Shown piece by piece: positions 44,050 through 55,429 of a stretch of DNA of 64,000 bases. A model generated the notes under the pieces. It saw only the letters and a list, made by a program, of their open reading frames with translations. It made no database searches and was not told the origin of the DNA. Both the position numbers and the translations under genes were made by a program. Source of the stretch: Silene latifolia (Eukaryota; Streptophyta; Magnoliopsida; Caryophyllales; Caryophyllaceae); NCBI RefSeq assembly GCF_048544455.1, contig NC_133536.1:33234152-33298151 (forward strand), written 5' to 3'. How positions within the stretch are numbered: the stretch's first letter is position 1; each line of letters opens with the position of its first letter.

Positions 44050-45085
44050 TTTACTTAGTAACACCAAAGAAAGCTTGAAATCTTCAATTTTTAGTAATAC
44101 CCAAATCGATTTAGGATAGATGAATGTTGCCTTATATCACAAAAATAGACTCAAACCTTGAAGATTTTGGTGTTTTAATCACTTGTTGTTGCTAAAGGAG
44201 TGATTTAATTTTGTTTTGAGGAATTTTGGATTTGATTTGGTTGATTTTGGTTGAGAAATTTGATTTTTGTTGATGGAGAGGATGAGGGTTTTGAGGTTTT
44301 GGGTAGTGTTTATGTTTGAAAGAATTAAAATGAATTGGGAAAGGGGGGTTTTAAAGACCCGTTGAATTTGAAAACCATAGGGGAGACGAGCGGCCTGGCG
44401 TCGGGACGCTCGAATTCTTTCTTTTCTGGGTTCAGGAAAAGACGCCTGGGGACGAGCGTCTTAAAGGCAAGATGAGCAGATTCTTGAGCTAGGATGAGCG
44501 TCCTAATCTGGAGGCGCTCGGATTCCTTTCCAGGGAGAAATCCCAAAAATTGACAGTGTAAAGACGAGCGTCTTTCCTATGGGACGACCGTTCTGGCTGA
44601 GACGAGCGGATTCCTTTGTAGGACACTCGGATTCTCGGTCAGACCCAAAAATTATTTTTGCAGCTTCACAAGACGAGCGTCTTTGGCCCTGGACGCTCGG
44701 GTTCTCTTCAAGACGAGCGGATCCTCGCCGGGTCGCTCGGATTGTGCCTCTTCCACACGGATTCAGGTCCATCCGTGGGTGCTTCGTAACCCGCGTCATT
44801 CATTCTTCATTTCTTGTGTTCTTCATTGTGGGGGCACTACAAAGGCATGGATAGCCTAGATAATTGCTATCCCCACACTAAGGCAAAATATTACACAACA
44901 ATAAACTCATAAGTCCCTCCCTCACTTCTCTCAAAATGATGAAAATTTTGATCAAGGCATAAAAATGTAAATCCAAAATTGACAAAAATGCAATACAATA
45001 ATTAAAATGCAAGTTAGGGAGTTAGAATATTTACAAGTGGTGGTTTAGGGAAGATTCCACCAAACTCTCATCCAATAATGAGATG
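44050..45085 (-). other. Spacer with alternating CGAGCG/CGCTCG words
   Basis: No gene is seen. From about 44385 to 44740 the words GACGAGCG and CGCTCGG alternate about every 25-40 bp, around a dozen in all. The same words occur in the Athila-type LTR (12130-12260 and 49210-49280). The rest is AT-rich. Pol is missing from this place; in autonomous Athila elements RT, RNase H and integrase would lie here. Confidence 0.65.
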
Positions 45086-46261
45086 TCAAGGGGGCATGTT
45101 CAAGGTGTTGTTGATGTTGCTCAACACCTTGAAGAAGTAGTCGAAAGCTTGTTCATTATCATGATAAAGATCTTCAATAGACCTTTGCACTTGTTGTTCT
45201 CCATGATGGTCTTGGGTCATAGCATTACCAATATAGGGATTGAATATCCCTTCAAACTCATCATCCCAAAGACCGCATACTTCGTCTACTTGTTCCCTAA
45301 GAATGTCATGAGTTGATGAAGACAACTCTCCTTCTTTCTTTTCTTGGCCAATGAGGCCTTCTTCTTCACTTGTCACGGGTGAGCTTTTTAAGCTCTCTTT
45401 ATTGCAATTCACTTGCTCTTTTGATGGAGCATCATCCACTTTCTTCTTCCATTGAAATTCCAACTTTTTCCTATCATCTTTCCGGCTATTGTGATCAACC
45501 ATAAAACATGGCTCATGTAAGCGGGGAGCTCTCATTGTCTTGTCAAGATTGAAAGTGATGGTTTCATCTCCCACTTCAAGGTTGAGCTCTCCATGTTTCA
45601 CATCGATCACCGCTCCCGCGGTCTGCAAGAAAGGTCTTCCTAAGATAATAGGAATGTTGGAATCTTCCTCCATGTCAACAATAACGAAATCCACCGGGAT
45701 GAAGAATTTGTCAATTCTTACGGGCACATCTTCCCATACCCCTAAAGGTGTCTTTGTTGATCTATCCGCCATTTTAAGCGTGATATTGGTGCACTTGAGC
45801 TCTCCCATTCCTAGCCTCTTACTTACCGAATATGGCAGGACACTAACACTTGACCCAAGGTCACATAAAGCTTTGTTGATTGTAGTGTCACCAATAGTTC
45901 ATGGAATGGAGAAACTTCCCGGATCCTTGAGCTTTGGAGGTGAACTTTCTTGAAGAATAGCACTACTCACTTTGGTGAAAGCAATAGTCTCAAGCTTCCG
46001 GATTGATTTCTTTTTTGTAAGGAAATCTTTCATATACTTTGCAGAGGCCGGAACATGATTGATCAATTCCGTGAATGGAATCGAGACTTCTAAATTCTTC
46101 ACAATCTCCATGAATTTTCCAAGTTGGTCATCAAACTTAGGATTAGCTTGACGACTCGGGAATGGAAGTCTAATCACAATAGGATCCTTCTCTTTGGCCT
46201 TCTCTTCATTCTTCTTCGAAACTTCTTGAATGGTGGGTTCTTCTTCCCTAGAGTTTTGCAC
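45086..46261 (-). pseudogene. Protease region of the Athila-type element
   Basis: Frame 46261-45899 encodes the conserved segment before the protease (IVIRLPFPSRQANPKFDDQL; AKYMKDFLTKKK) and ends at a TGA (45897-45899). The same frame resumes with ALCDLGSSVSVLP (about 45868-45830; the DLGSS active site), then GVWEDVPVRIDKFFIPVDFV and IILGRPFLQTAGAVID, as in Athila retropepsins. It closes at 45086 after an acidic tail (EVCGLWDDEFEG) with no RT following. The catalytic Asp is present; a single in-frame stop precedes it. Confidence 0.85.
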
Positions 46262-46339
46262 AACCCTTTCCTTGTCACTAGTCTCTACAATGTCATCCTC
46301 AACTTACTTCTTTGGCCCTTCATAGCTTGTACCACTCCT

Positions 46340-47884
46340 CTAGTGGATGGCACTCATCGATTCATGTCTTGGGGGATTACTTTGAGGTGGTAATTTCCCC
46401 TTTTGTCTTTGAGAGCTAGAAGATGCTAACTGAGTCATTTGGGTTTCCAACATTTTTGTGTGGGCTAGGATGTTGTTGATGGTGATGTCTTTTGCTTGGC
46501 TATCTTTTTGCATTTGAGTGAAAAATTGTTGTTGGTTCTTTTGCATTTGGAGGACCGCTTTTTGAACATCAAAACCTTGGTAATTGGATTGGTTGTATGG
46601 AGTTTGATTTGGTAACCTTGGTTTTGGTTGTAAAAGGGTCTTTGATTTTGGTTTCTCATTGGAGGTGGGGTGTATGTTGTTTGAGGGTTTTGAACATTTT
46701 GGCTTTTGTATGAGAGATTTGGACGGAATTTGGTGTTTTCATTGTAATAGTTGGAATAAGGGGTACCACTCTTGTATGCTTGAAAAGCATTCACTTGTTC
46801 ACCTACATTCACTTTGGTCATGTCCCAAAGTTCCACAATTCTCACATATTCCACTTGGAATTGATGAAGATGCCACCATGGCATTAACATGTTGCTTAGG
46901 TGATTTGGAGGCTTCTTCAAGCTTAGCCATAGCCTTCTCAAACTTCAAGTTGATGGTATCAATATGAGCACTTAGTTGAGCACCCAATTGAGTAATAGAG
47001 TCCACTTCATGCTTTCCACTTCTAGTAGCCTTCCGAGGTCTACTATATTGTGAGTTATGGACCGCCATTTCCTCAATCTTGTTCCAAATTTTATTATCGT
47101 CAACTTCGGTGAACATACCATTTGATCCCATGTTGAGAATGTTTCGGGAGTCTTCATAAAGACCATTCCAAAATATTTGTACCAAGAACCACTCGCTAAG
47201 TCCATGATGAGGACGTGAGCGACAAGTTCCTTTGAATCGCTCCCAAGCTTCATACAAAGATTCTTCGTCCCCTTGTTTGAATCCCGTGATCTGGGCTCTT
47301 AGCATGTTAGTCTTTTCCGGAGGGTAGAACTTTTTGTAGAAAGCAAGAGCCAATTTCTTCCAAGAGTCAATGCCAAGAGTAGCTTTATCAAGGCTCTTTA
47401 ACCATTGTTTCGCGGTACCAATCAAAGAAAAAGGAAATAAGACCCATCGAATTTGGTCTTGAGTCACTCCGGTTTGTGAAATCGCATCACAATAGTCACA
47501 AAAAGTCTCCATGTGAGAATGAGAGTCTTCACTAGGCATCCCCCCAAATTGGCTTCTTTCGACAAATTGGATAAATGCGGATTTTGCAATAAAATTACCG
47601 GTCAAGTGTTGTGGTGTGGGAGTACCATTGGGTAGGTTCTCCTCGGTTGGTACAAAATGTGATGAAAACTTAGGCATTGTGGGTTGATTTTGTGGTTCAT
47701 TTTATGTTGGGTACTCCTCTCCTTCTCTTGCAAAAGGGTTGATGAACTCAATAGTATTTGGATAAATATCTATAACCTCACCAATACCTCTCAAAGTGTT
47801 TCTAGCAAGTGTTCTATTGGTTGTCAAAGTTCTTTCAATTTCGTGATCAATGGGTAACAAGTTACCTTGTGATCTTCTAGACAT
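46340..47884 (-). pseudogene. gag of the Athila-type element
   Basis: The probable start is ATG at 47882-47884 (MSRRSQGN). A TAA at 47702-47704 interrupts the N-terminus. The main frame (47677-46799) has the Retrotrans_gag core (FVERSQFGGMPSEDSHSHME; GTAKQWLKSLDKATLG; KFYPPEKTNMLRAQI; EAWERFKGTC) and a zinc knuckle CENCGTLGHDQSEC at about 46850-46803. A frame change near 46800 moves the Asn/Gln-rich C-terminus to another frame (46465 on), and another change follows near 46500. It would form the particle shell. It is not expressible as one protein. Confidence 0.87.
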
Positions 47885-48001
47885 GCAAGATATCAAACAA
47901 CTCGAAAATAATTAGAACAAACCTTGAGGAGTTTTACTTCCTCAAGGTAAATAAAGACACAACTAAGAACAATCAAAGAAAATCAAATCAAGTTAACACC
48001 G

Positions 48002-48019
48002 TCCCCGACAACGGCGTCA
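48002..48019 (-). other. Primer binding site of the Athila-type element
   Basis: On the minus strand this reads TGACGCCGTTGTCGGGGA, one base off the TGGCGCCGTTGTCGGGGA site that Athila elements use, usually ascribed to tRNA-Asp. It lies three bases from the LTR end and fixes the direction of the element. Confidence 0.85.
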
Positions 48020-48022
48020 TTT

Positions 48023-49286
48023 TGATGGTGAGATTGTCGTCGGGGCTCTCAATCAAACACATTTATATTTCTCAACAAACAACTAGTTAGTGGTTAAGTC
48101 GAGGTCGATCCACGGGACGGGGGGTACTCAAATTGTTCAATCTAATTATGGTTGTGCTTGGGGTTATCACAATTGTAATGGGCTAAAGATTCTAATCTAA
48201 TAGAAGCAATGGAAAGTAAAACAAGCAATTAAAGGAAGGATGTAAACAATTGATTAAAAGCACTAGGGTGTCATGGGTTCATAGGAGATTCATGGGATTT
48301 GATCATACAAACATGTTTTCAACTAGATGCAAACAATTTATTGTTGTGATGGGATCGAGTTAGTGTATATATTACAATCCCTAGGAAGGTTTGGGTCCCG
48401 GAGCCGAATTGATTAGATTTTACAACACCTACAAGTCGACTTAATCCTCCCTATCCAACTATATGCATGGTCTAATGAGACACGAGTTGGTTTATGTCTT
48501 ACAAGTCTCATTGAAAAGATAAGTGATGGGTAAAAAATGCAAGGATTCATAGGCTCGCATTTCATCAAACATAACATGTGCATAAGTTGAAATCACAACA
48601 AGCAAGCAAATTATTATGAAAGTATATTAGATTAAGCATGAATCAATCCCCATGTTGGTTTCCCCTAATTCCCCATTAACCCTAGTTAAGATGACTACTC
48701 ACTCATTATCAAGTTTAACATGCTAACAAGGTTGTCAATTATACTAGCAAGACAAAACATGATGAATAAATGAAGATTATTAACAATAATTAAAAAGGGA
48801 TTAAGAGAATTATACCTAATGATGATTCCAAAATAATAAGCAAAGAATAATAGAAGTACTTGATGAATGATGGAAGGTTGTCAATCCTCCAAATAAACCC
48901 CAAATAATCTTCAATTACCCAAAATAAATGATGAACAATAGAGAAATTAAGGAAATGAGATTTGTATTAATGCTTAATTAAGAGTTGATTACAAGATTAA
49001 TATGAGATTAGAGTAACATAAAAAGATCATTAAGATTGCATACCATTCTAATTATTACAATGGGGTATTTATACTAAGGATTAGGTACATAAATTAGGGT
49101 TACTAAGGGCTTAAATGACGATTAAGACCCTTAAAAAAAGTTGAGGAAGTGCTCCTCTCGAAAAAGATGCTCATCTCCGCTTCGCTAGTCTTCATAGAAT
49201 ATGCTCATCCCGAGCGGACTGAAGAAGAGACGGCTTGAACTGGAAAGGAATCCGAGCGGCTTGAGGTAGGCGACGCTCGGATTGGG
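48023..49286 (-). repeat. 5' LTR of the Athila-type element, truncated
   Basis: It matches 10985-12215 closely over 48238-49280. On the minus strand it should begin about 410 bp further right, but at 49287 the sequence switches abruptly to TGTGACACCCCGCG, the terminus of another LTR. The switch occurs inside CGCTCGGATTGGG, a word that continues uninterrupted in the other copy (about 12190-12201). A later insertion or recombination therefore removed the outer part. Confidence 0.85.
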
Positions 49287-50007
49287 TGTGACACCCCGCG
49301 ATAACGTGGAAAATATAACTAACAAAATGCGGAATTTTAGGGAATTTTTGAAACTTTTAAAATTTAGAGCGCGGGTTCACCAAAATCTAAAACATAAATA
49401 AAGAGTGCGGAAATAAAGATTTTAAATTATACAACGTGATAGTCGAGGTGAGGGAAAATATATCCCTCGAATGACAATACAATAAAAGGTAGGTCTAAAC
49501 AATCCTAATAAACCAACTACTAGGCCGAAGTGATCGCTAGCTCACACATGTCTTCACCCCATGAATGCATCACTAATACCTGTCATTCATGTAAACATGA
49601 ACGCCACAGTCAGTGGGGAGTAACTCAAGGTTCTCCCAGCCACAAAATGTCGAAACGAACATAACAAAGAACTAAAACAGGTAAGTCATGTAAGACTCTT
49701 ACAAGAATATGGATATCAAGTTTATGTTTAAACATGGTGATTAAATGAGATGGAACAAGATAGAACAACATTAACATGATAACGGTTAGACTATTCATGT
49801 GAGACAATTAAATAATATGAAAGACAAGAAAACAGACATGGCCACTTAGCCACGAGCACGTATTTCAAGGAGATATGACCAAAGTAACCATCCAAATAAT
49901 GCAAGACATTTATTACTCTTAGACTATAATTTCTCCGGGTAGGACTACGATAATAATACGGTCCTAGTCTAAATCTGCAGATTCTTTGGTGTATATCCCG
50001 ATTCGAC

Positions 50008-50232
50008 GTGCGCCAGCACAGCACGCACCCAAGACTCGACTACTATGGAGACCGAGTACCCCAATCGCCAGAACAGCACGAAAGTGGCGAAAAGACTAAG
50101 ATAAGACTCACTTGCCAGCACAGCACAAGTGGCCAAAAGCCGTACTTGCCAGAACAACACAAGTAGGCCAAAACCGTACTTGCCGAACAAAGACAAGTAG
50201 GTCAAACTCGTGCTTGCCGAACAAAGACAAGC
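50008..50232 (+). repeat. 34-bp tandem array of short hairpins
   Basis: Successive stem-loops: GTGCG/CGCAC (50008-50028), ACTCG/CGAGT (50034-50057), TCGCC/GGCGA (50065-50090), ACTTG/CAAGT (50110-50130, 50144-50164 and 50178-50198) and GCTTG/CAAGC (50212-50232). The last four are spaced exactly 34 bp. Loops are alike (CCAGCACAGCA, CCAGAACAACA, CCGAACAAAGA), while stem bases change on both sides together. Confidence 0.8.
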
Positions 50233-50969
50233 AGGGCAAAAAGTATGTCAAGCACATACGATGGTAATATGGCATTTCTACAAGTATACGACTCTTACAA
50301 GTAATTATTTATAATAACCTTTTCATGCATATGGGACGGGATTATTAATGTCACACTCATACTTATGGCTTGCATCTCACAATAAGTACGGATGGGAACA
50401 TCAGTCCCGACGATCATATCGCAACTAGAGGGCCTATGGCTCACCCCTAGTGTCCGATAGGACCAAGACTCTCACAACCGAACCATACAAGACATTATCA
50501 AGGATATGACTCTTCACAAATAACTATTTAATAATAAACATTTCATGCTTATATCAATAAATATTCCATTTCATAATTTAACATGCTGGTTAAATAAAAT
50601 ATAACAAGTGATAATGAATAATTTACGTTATATGAAATTACGGAATAAAATGTGAACCGGCTTATGTGACTCATTCATGAGCCCACTTTAGAATATAAGG
50701 TTGGCCCGACAATCAAAACATGATGAGTCCAACAACTAAAACATGTAAAGCCCAACAATTGCCTCACTTGAAGCCCAACAAAACAATTATGTAAATGAAC
50801 GATATTAACTAATTACGTTATTTAACATGCGAGACGGTTATTTAATCATATTTATTTTTAAATAAACCAAATTAGCGTCAAACAATTTATAGACACGGTT
50901 CAAAAGTTATTATGGCAACCTCAAACTTGGCCTAACAACCAACTACACATGGCCTCAAATTCGCGAATT

Positions 50970-51090
50970 AGCTAGGCCACTGCCTAGGCCACGGCCAGGC
51001 CACTGCCAACCTATAGCCAGGCCACAGCTAGACCACTGCAGGCCACGGCCAGGCCAACAGCAGGCCACGACCAGGCCGCTGCTAGGCCAA
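50970..51090. repeat. CAGGCCAC-type minisatellite
   Basis: The word AGGCCAC or AGGCCA recurs about ten times in 120 bp (for example GGCCACGGCCAGGCCACTGC near 50989), with spacing of 12-24 bp. It is GC-rich against an AT-rich background and has no coding role. Confidence 0.75.
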
Positions 51091-52006
51091 CCACCCAACG
51101 ACAACAACCTACATAAGTGAATGTACATGTATTTGTATAAGAATGAGACGGACATTCAAATAATTTCAAAAGCGATATTAACGGATTGCGCTATATAATA
51201 AATGAGACGGAAATTTAAATAATTTCAATGACGGAATTTGCGCCATGGGCAAACTAACACTACGACTCAAGACCCAAAACACGGCCCAACCAACCGTCAT
51301 ACCCGGCCTCACAACCAGCCACCATACGGGGTTAACACAACCACAAACACGTACCTAAACTAACTCCCCATACCCGCTCAACACAACCCGAACAACCAGC
51401 CACCACAGCCCATAAACAGACCGCAAACATCACCCACGGCTGCCCGGAAAGAGCTGCAAACAGCCGCCCCAAGACAAGTGCAACCAGGCCGTGACAGGCC
51501 ACCCCACAAACACCATTCTGACCACCCAAAACAAAGCTCAAACACCTATTTCACGACCCCAAAACAAAGCACAATGGCAGTACCAGTCACGGTACAAAAC
51601 AAGTTCCAACCGCCATTTTTATCCAAACTCAAGACGGAAATTTAATTAATTTAAACTTACCAAATTACGCCCAAAACAACTCATATCACAACCCAAAGAC
51701 GCCTTTGGGCAACACTCCTACACGACCCAGCTCAAGCCCTACACGGCCTCACCATTAGCCACGATTCCCGCCCCAAAACTAGTCCAAAACATGACCCAAA
51801 GATGCGTAAAACCGAACCCAACCCAGTCCTAAGGCGTGTAACAGAGACCACCCTAAAACTGAACTCAAGCAACCACAGTCACAAGTCCAAATGAGCCACA
51901 AACCGAGCTCAACCACACAAGGCTCATAACAGAATCTCGGGCTCAAAACAGTCATGAAACTAGAGATAACATAGAACAACAACTGGCTCCTGCCAAACAA
52001 CAACTA

Positions 52007-53391
52007 TTGGAAATGGAACAACTGAAGCAAAAAATGAACCAGGTTGAGGCCGAACTCATGAAACTAAAGGAAACAGAATCTAGTCTGAAGAAATGCCTGG
52101 GAGATAACGCTTCAGGCTCAAAATTGAAGATTCAGCCTGGAACACCATTCTCTTCAATCATCAAGAACATTAATTTCTCTAACTTTGGTACTCCAACTCC
52201 ATCGAAATCCAAAGCAGAAGATTATGACACAGAATCAGAAGATACTTCAAATGAAGAGGTTGTCCCGGATCAGACTTACACAACAATAAAGTTGGCCATG
52301 CTCCATGAGATCCAGAAACTCCGTGAGAAATTTGAGAAGAGTCCTGGAGAGCATGCAGCCATTGAGCAGGCCAACCCTGAAAGTTATGCTGACTCCCCCT
52401 TCGTGGATGAGATAGAAAAGATAGATCTACCTAAGAAGTTTGTGTTACCATCAATGAGAATTTATGATGGAACTACATACCCTTAGAACCATGTAGCCTA
52501 CTACAAACAAAAGATGTTGACAGCCTCAATACCTAGTGAGCTGCGACAAGTATGTATGTGCAATGGATTTGGAACAACCCTGAATGGACCTGCCCTGTAG
52601 TGGTACATAAATCTGCCAAATGGAAGCATTAAATCTTTTGCAGATCTGATAAACTCGTTCAACCATCAATTCGCTGGTACCAGGGAACTCGAAAAGAGTT
52701 CTAGTGACTTATACAGAATCAAACAAAAGCCCGACGAGACAATCAGAGCATTCCTAACCAGATTCAACAAATAGAAAGTATCAATCCCCAGATATGATGT
52801 TGGAACAACTATGGAAGCTTTCAGGCAGGGGCTACCATTGGACAATGATTTCTATGACGAGCTAACTATGAAACCTTGCCTGACCTTTGAAGACGTTAGG
52901 CATTGGCTATTGGCTACATCAGGCTGGAGGAAGACAAAAGTTTCAAGGCTGATACCACTGATAATGTTTCAGTATATGACAGATCCAACAGGAAAAGTTC
53001 TAATCACGGAGGAAGCCGTTCCAGTCCATCCCCCTATACTAGGCGTGACAGATCAGAAGTCTACAATGCTCATGCGCAATGAGGTAACTCTTATAATTAT
53101 CCCCCTATTCAGGAATATAACTTCTTTGTTGATACTGCATGATTTATCAAAAGACTTGACAACATGGGAGACATTGTCAAATGGCCTAAGAAGACGAACA
53201 ACCCTAATTCAACAAAAGACACAACAAGATGGTGTGATCTTCACATGGACATAGGACACACCACGGAAGAATGCCTGGGACTGCGCAGGCAAGTGGCCTT
53301 CCTGCTAAAGAAAGGCTACCTAAAAGACCTGATGCCATCAAAAAAGGGAAGACAACGGATCAACAAAGGATCACGAAAGACCATAACGTGA
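52007..53391 (+). pseudogene. gag of element B
   Basis: The N-terminal part is a coiled coil (EQLKQKMNQVEAELMKLKET), followed by the Tat-type segment SPFVDEIEKIDLPKKFVLPS ending in YDGTTYP. It then meets TAG stops at 52484-52486, 52598-52600 and about 52772, and frame changes near 53000 and 53160. The C-terminal part includes DIGHTTEECLGLRRQVAFLL (near 53248-53307), the usual gag end of this clade. The frame is also open upstream of 52007, so the true start is uncertain. Confidence 0.8.
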
Positions 53392-53479
53392 CCTGCCTCC
53401 AGCACCACCCATTTATGAACTCAAATTCATCAATGAAGGATCTGAGAAAATAGCAAGGGAGTCAAAAATAAAATATCCT

Positions 53480-53920
53480 TTTGAACCTAGAAATTTATCT
53501 CAAATTACTTTTGATGATACTGACATGCAAAGAATCTTGGATATCCATCATGATGGCCTGGTCATTACCATGCAAATTGGACTGCACATGTCCTGAGAAT
53601 CCTAGTAGATGGTGGCAGCTCGTTCAATCTAATTATGCTTGATGTCTTAAAACCATGAAGATTAACGAGAGCCAGATCATAAGAAATCAAATGTCCTGGT
53701 AGGATTCTGTGGTAAAACTAAAAACACCATAGGAGAAATTTACCTGCCAACCTACGTTGAAGGAGTCTCATCATATGAAATATTTGGAGTCTTGGATTGC
53801 CTTTCATCCTACAATGCAATCCTAGGCAGCCTTTGGATCGATAATGTCAAAGCTATTCCTTCAACCTATCACCAATGCGTCAAAATACCAACAGAATGAG
53901 GGATAACAACCATGAAAGGT
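53480..53920 (+). pseudogene. Protease region of element B
   Basis: In worn frames one reads DIHHDGLVITMQIG (near 53540-53581), then LVDGGSSFNLIMLDVLK (about 53604-53655), with the protease Asp in a VDGGSS box, and later a SSYNAILGS segment (about 53808-53832). This is the retropepsin order of the Tat clade. No continuous frame survives. Confidence 0.7.
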
Positions 53921-54022
53921 GAACAAAACTCTGCCCATGAATGTTATACTGAATCCTTAAAACCTTCCAAGGCAGGTAAGTCTCTCGCCTAGAAATTACA
54001 GTACCCTGTCAGGAGCACTTAT

Positions 54023-55010
54023 GTGGCAGAAACGCAAATGGAAACAGACCAAGTAGTATTGGACCCTGAGTACCCTGACAGGTATATATTGGTCGGATCT
54101 GATGTCCCTGACAATATCAGACAAGAGCTAGTAAGTTTTATTAAGAATAAATCTTCATGTTTTGCCTGGTCCCACTTTGAAAGGAGAAAGTTTGCCCCTG
54201 AACGCAACTCTATCATTAATGAAGAGGTGAACAAATTCTTAGACATGGGAATGACCAGGGAAGTAATGTACCCTGAATGGCTAGCTAATGTGGTCGTGGT
54301 ATAAAAGAAGAATGGCAAGTGGAGAGTCTGTGTAGACTAAACAGACCTTAATAAACCCTGCCCAAAAGATCCATTCCCACTCCCTCACATTGATGCAATG
54401 GTAGATGCTACAGCAGGGCATGAGCTACTAACGTTTATGGACGCTTCATGTGGATTCAACCAGATTAAGATGCACCCAGCTGACTAAGAAAACACTGCAT
54501 TCATCACGGAAATGGGCATATATTGCTACACAGAAATGCCCTTTGGCCTGAAAAATGCAGGGGCAACCTACCAACGCATGGTTAACATGATGTTCAAAGA
54601 TCAAATGGGTGACATAATGGAAGTCTACATTGACGACATGGTGGTCAAATCAGAAAAGGCAGAAGATCATGTAAAGGACTTGGAAGTAGCCTTCAAAATC
54701 CTAGAATAATTCAACATGAAGCTCAATCCCTCTAAATGCCACTTCGGAGTCTCTTCAGGCAAATTCCTAGGATATATGGTGACAAAAAGAGGGATTGAAG
54801 CCACCCCAAAGCAGATAAAAGCCATCCTGTAGTTGGAATCTCCCAAATCAGTCAAAGATATCCAAAGGTTAACTGGAAGAGTTCCAGCCCTGAAAAGGTT
54901 CATATCAAGATCATCTGAAAGATGCAGATCCTTCTATGACTTCCTCAGAAAGAACAAATCATTCAAATGGATGCCTTAACAAGAAACAGCCTTTCAAGAT
55001 TTAAAAAACC
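54023..55010 (+). pseudogene. Reverse transcriptase region of element B
   Basis: The segments lie mostly in one frame, broken by stops at about 54302, 54340, 54484, 54707 and 54830: the FAWSHFERRKFAPERNSI lead-in, KKNGKWRVCVD, PFPLPHIDAMVDATAGHELL, MPFGLKNAGATYQRMVN, the catalytic YIDDMVVKSEKAEDH (near 54631), and [20 protein letters not shown]. The YIDDM box is intact. The stops sit in an otherwise well-preserved frame, so decay was by point change more than by indels. Confidence 0.87.
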
Positions 55011-55429
55011 TACATGGCTACTCCTCTACTACATGCCAAACTTAACAAAGGAGAACCCCTGATGGTTTATTTATCAGTCACTAAGACTGCAGTAAGTGGA
55101 GTCCTGACCAAGTAGGCTGAAGGCCAACAACACCTTGTCTATTATGTAAGTTAAAGTCTCCTGGATGCGTAAACAAGGTATGGATTACTTGAAAAATACG
55201 TACCTGCTTTAATTATATCCTGCACAAAACTTAGACCTTACTTTGAGAGTCACCCAATAATTGTCAGGACCAATCTGCCTATCAAATCTGTCCTAAGAAA
55301 ACCTTAAATTTCCAGTAGAATGGCAAAATGGTGAGTATAACTAAGTACTTATGACATAACCTTTGAATCCAGGACAACAATTAAATATTAGGCCTTAGCA
55401 GACTTTGTAGCTGAATTTAGTCCCAGCCT

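Larger units (their letters stand above)
10985..49286 (-). mobile_element. Athila-type Ty3-gypsy element, nonautonomous, host of the nest
   Basis: Read on the minus strand from right to left the order is: 5' LTR (48023-49286, truncated), PBS (48002-48019), gag (47884 to about 46340), protease (46261-45086), a spacer with CGAGCG words, an ORF1-like gene (44044-42458), 3' noncoding sequence, polypurine tract (12625-12642) and 3' LTR (12624-10985). The gag sequence, the tRNA-Asp-like PBS and the ORF1-like gene are Athila hallmarks. No reverse transcriptase, RNase H or integrase lies between protease and ORF1, so it must have depended on another element. A CACTA transposon interrupts the 3' noncoding part. 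The LTRs differ by a few percent by eye. Confidence 0.8.
49287..51960 (+). repeat. LTR of a Ty3-gypsy-like element, right edge unclear
   Basis: It starts TGTGACACCCCGCGATAACG directly at the break in the Athila LTR, and its first 520 bp match 1-519 in reverse. Long LTRs starting TGTGACACCC are typical of Del/Tekay-type or other large gypsy elements. I found no convincing terminus or primer site before the Tat-clade gag at 52007, so the LTR may belong to that element or may be a separate fragment joined to it. It contains the hairpin array at 50008-50232 and a CAGGCCAC-rich stretch. The remainder of 49660-51960 has no gene. Confidence 0.6.

Noticed and set aside
49287..52007. Assigning the LTR at 49287 firmly to element B
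   Set aside because: No LTR end, primer site or second copy after element B is visible; the join could be secondary.
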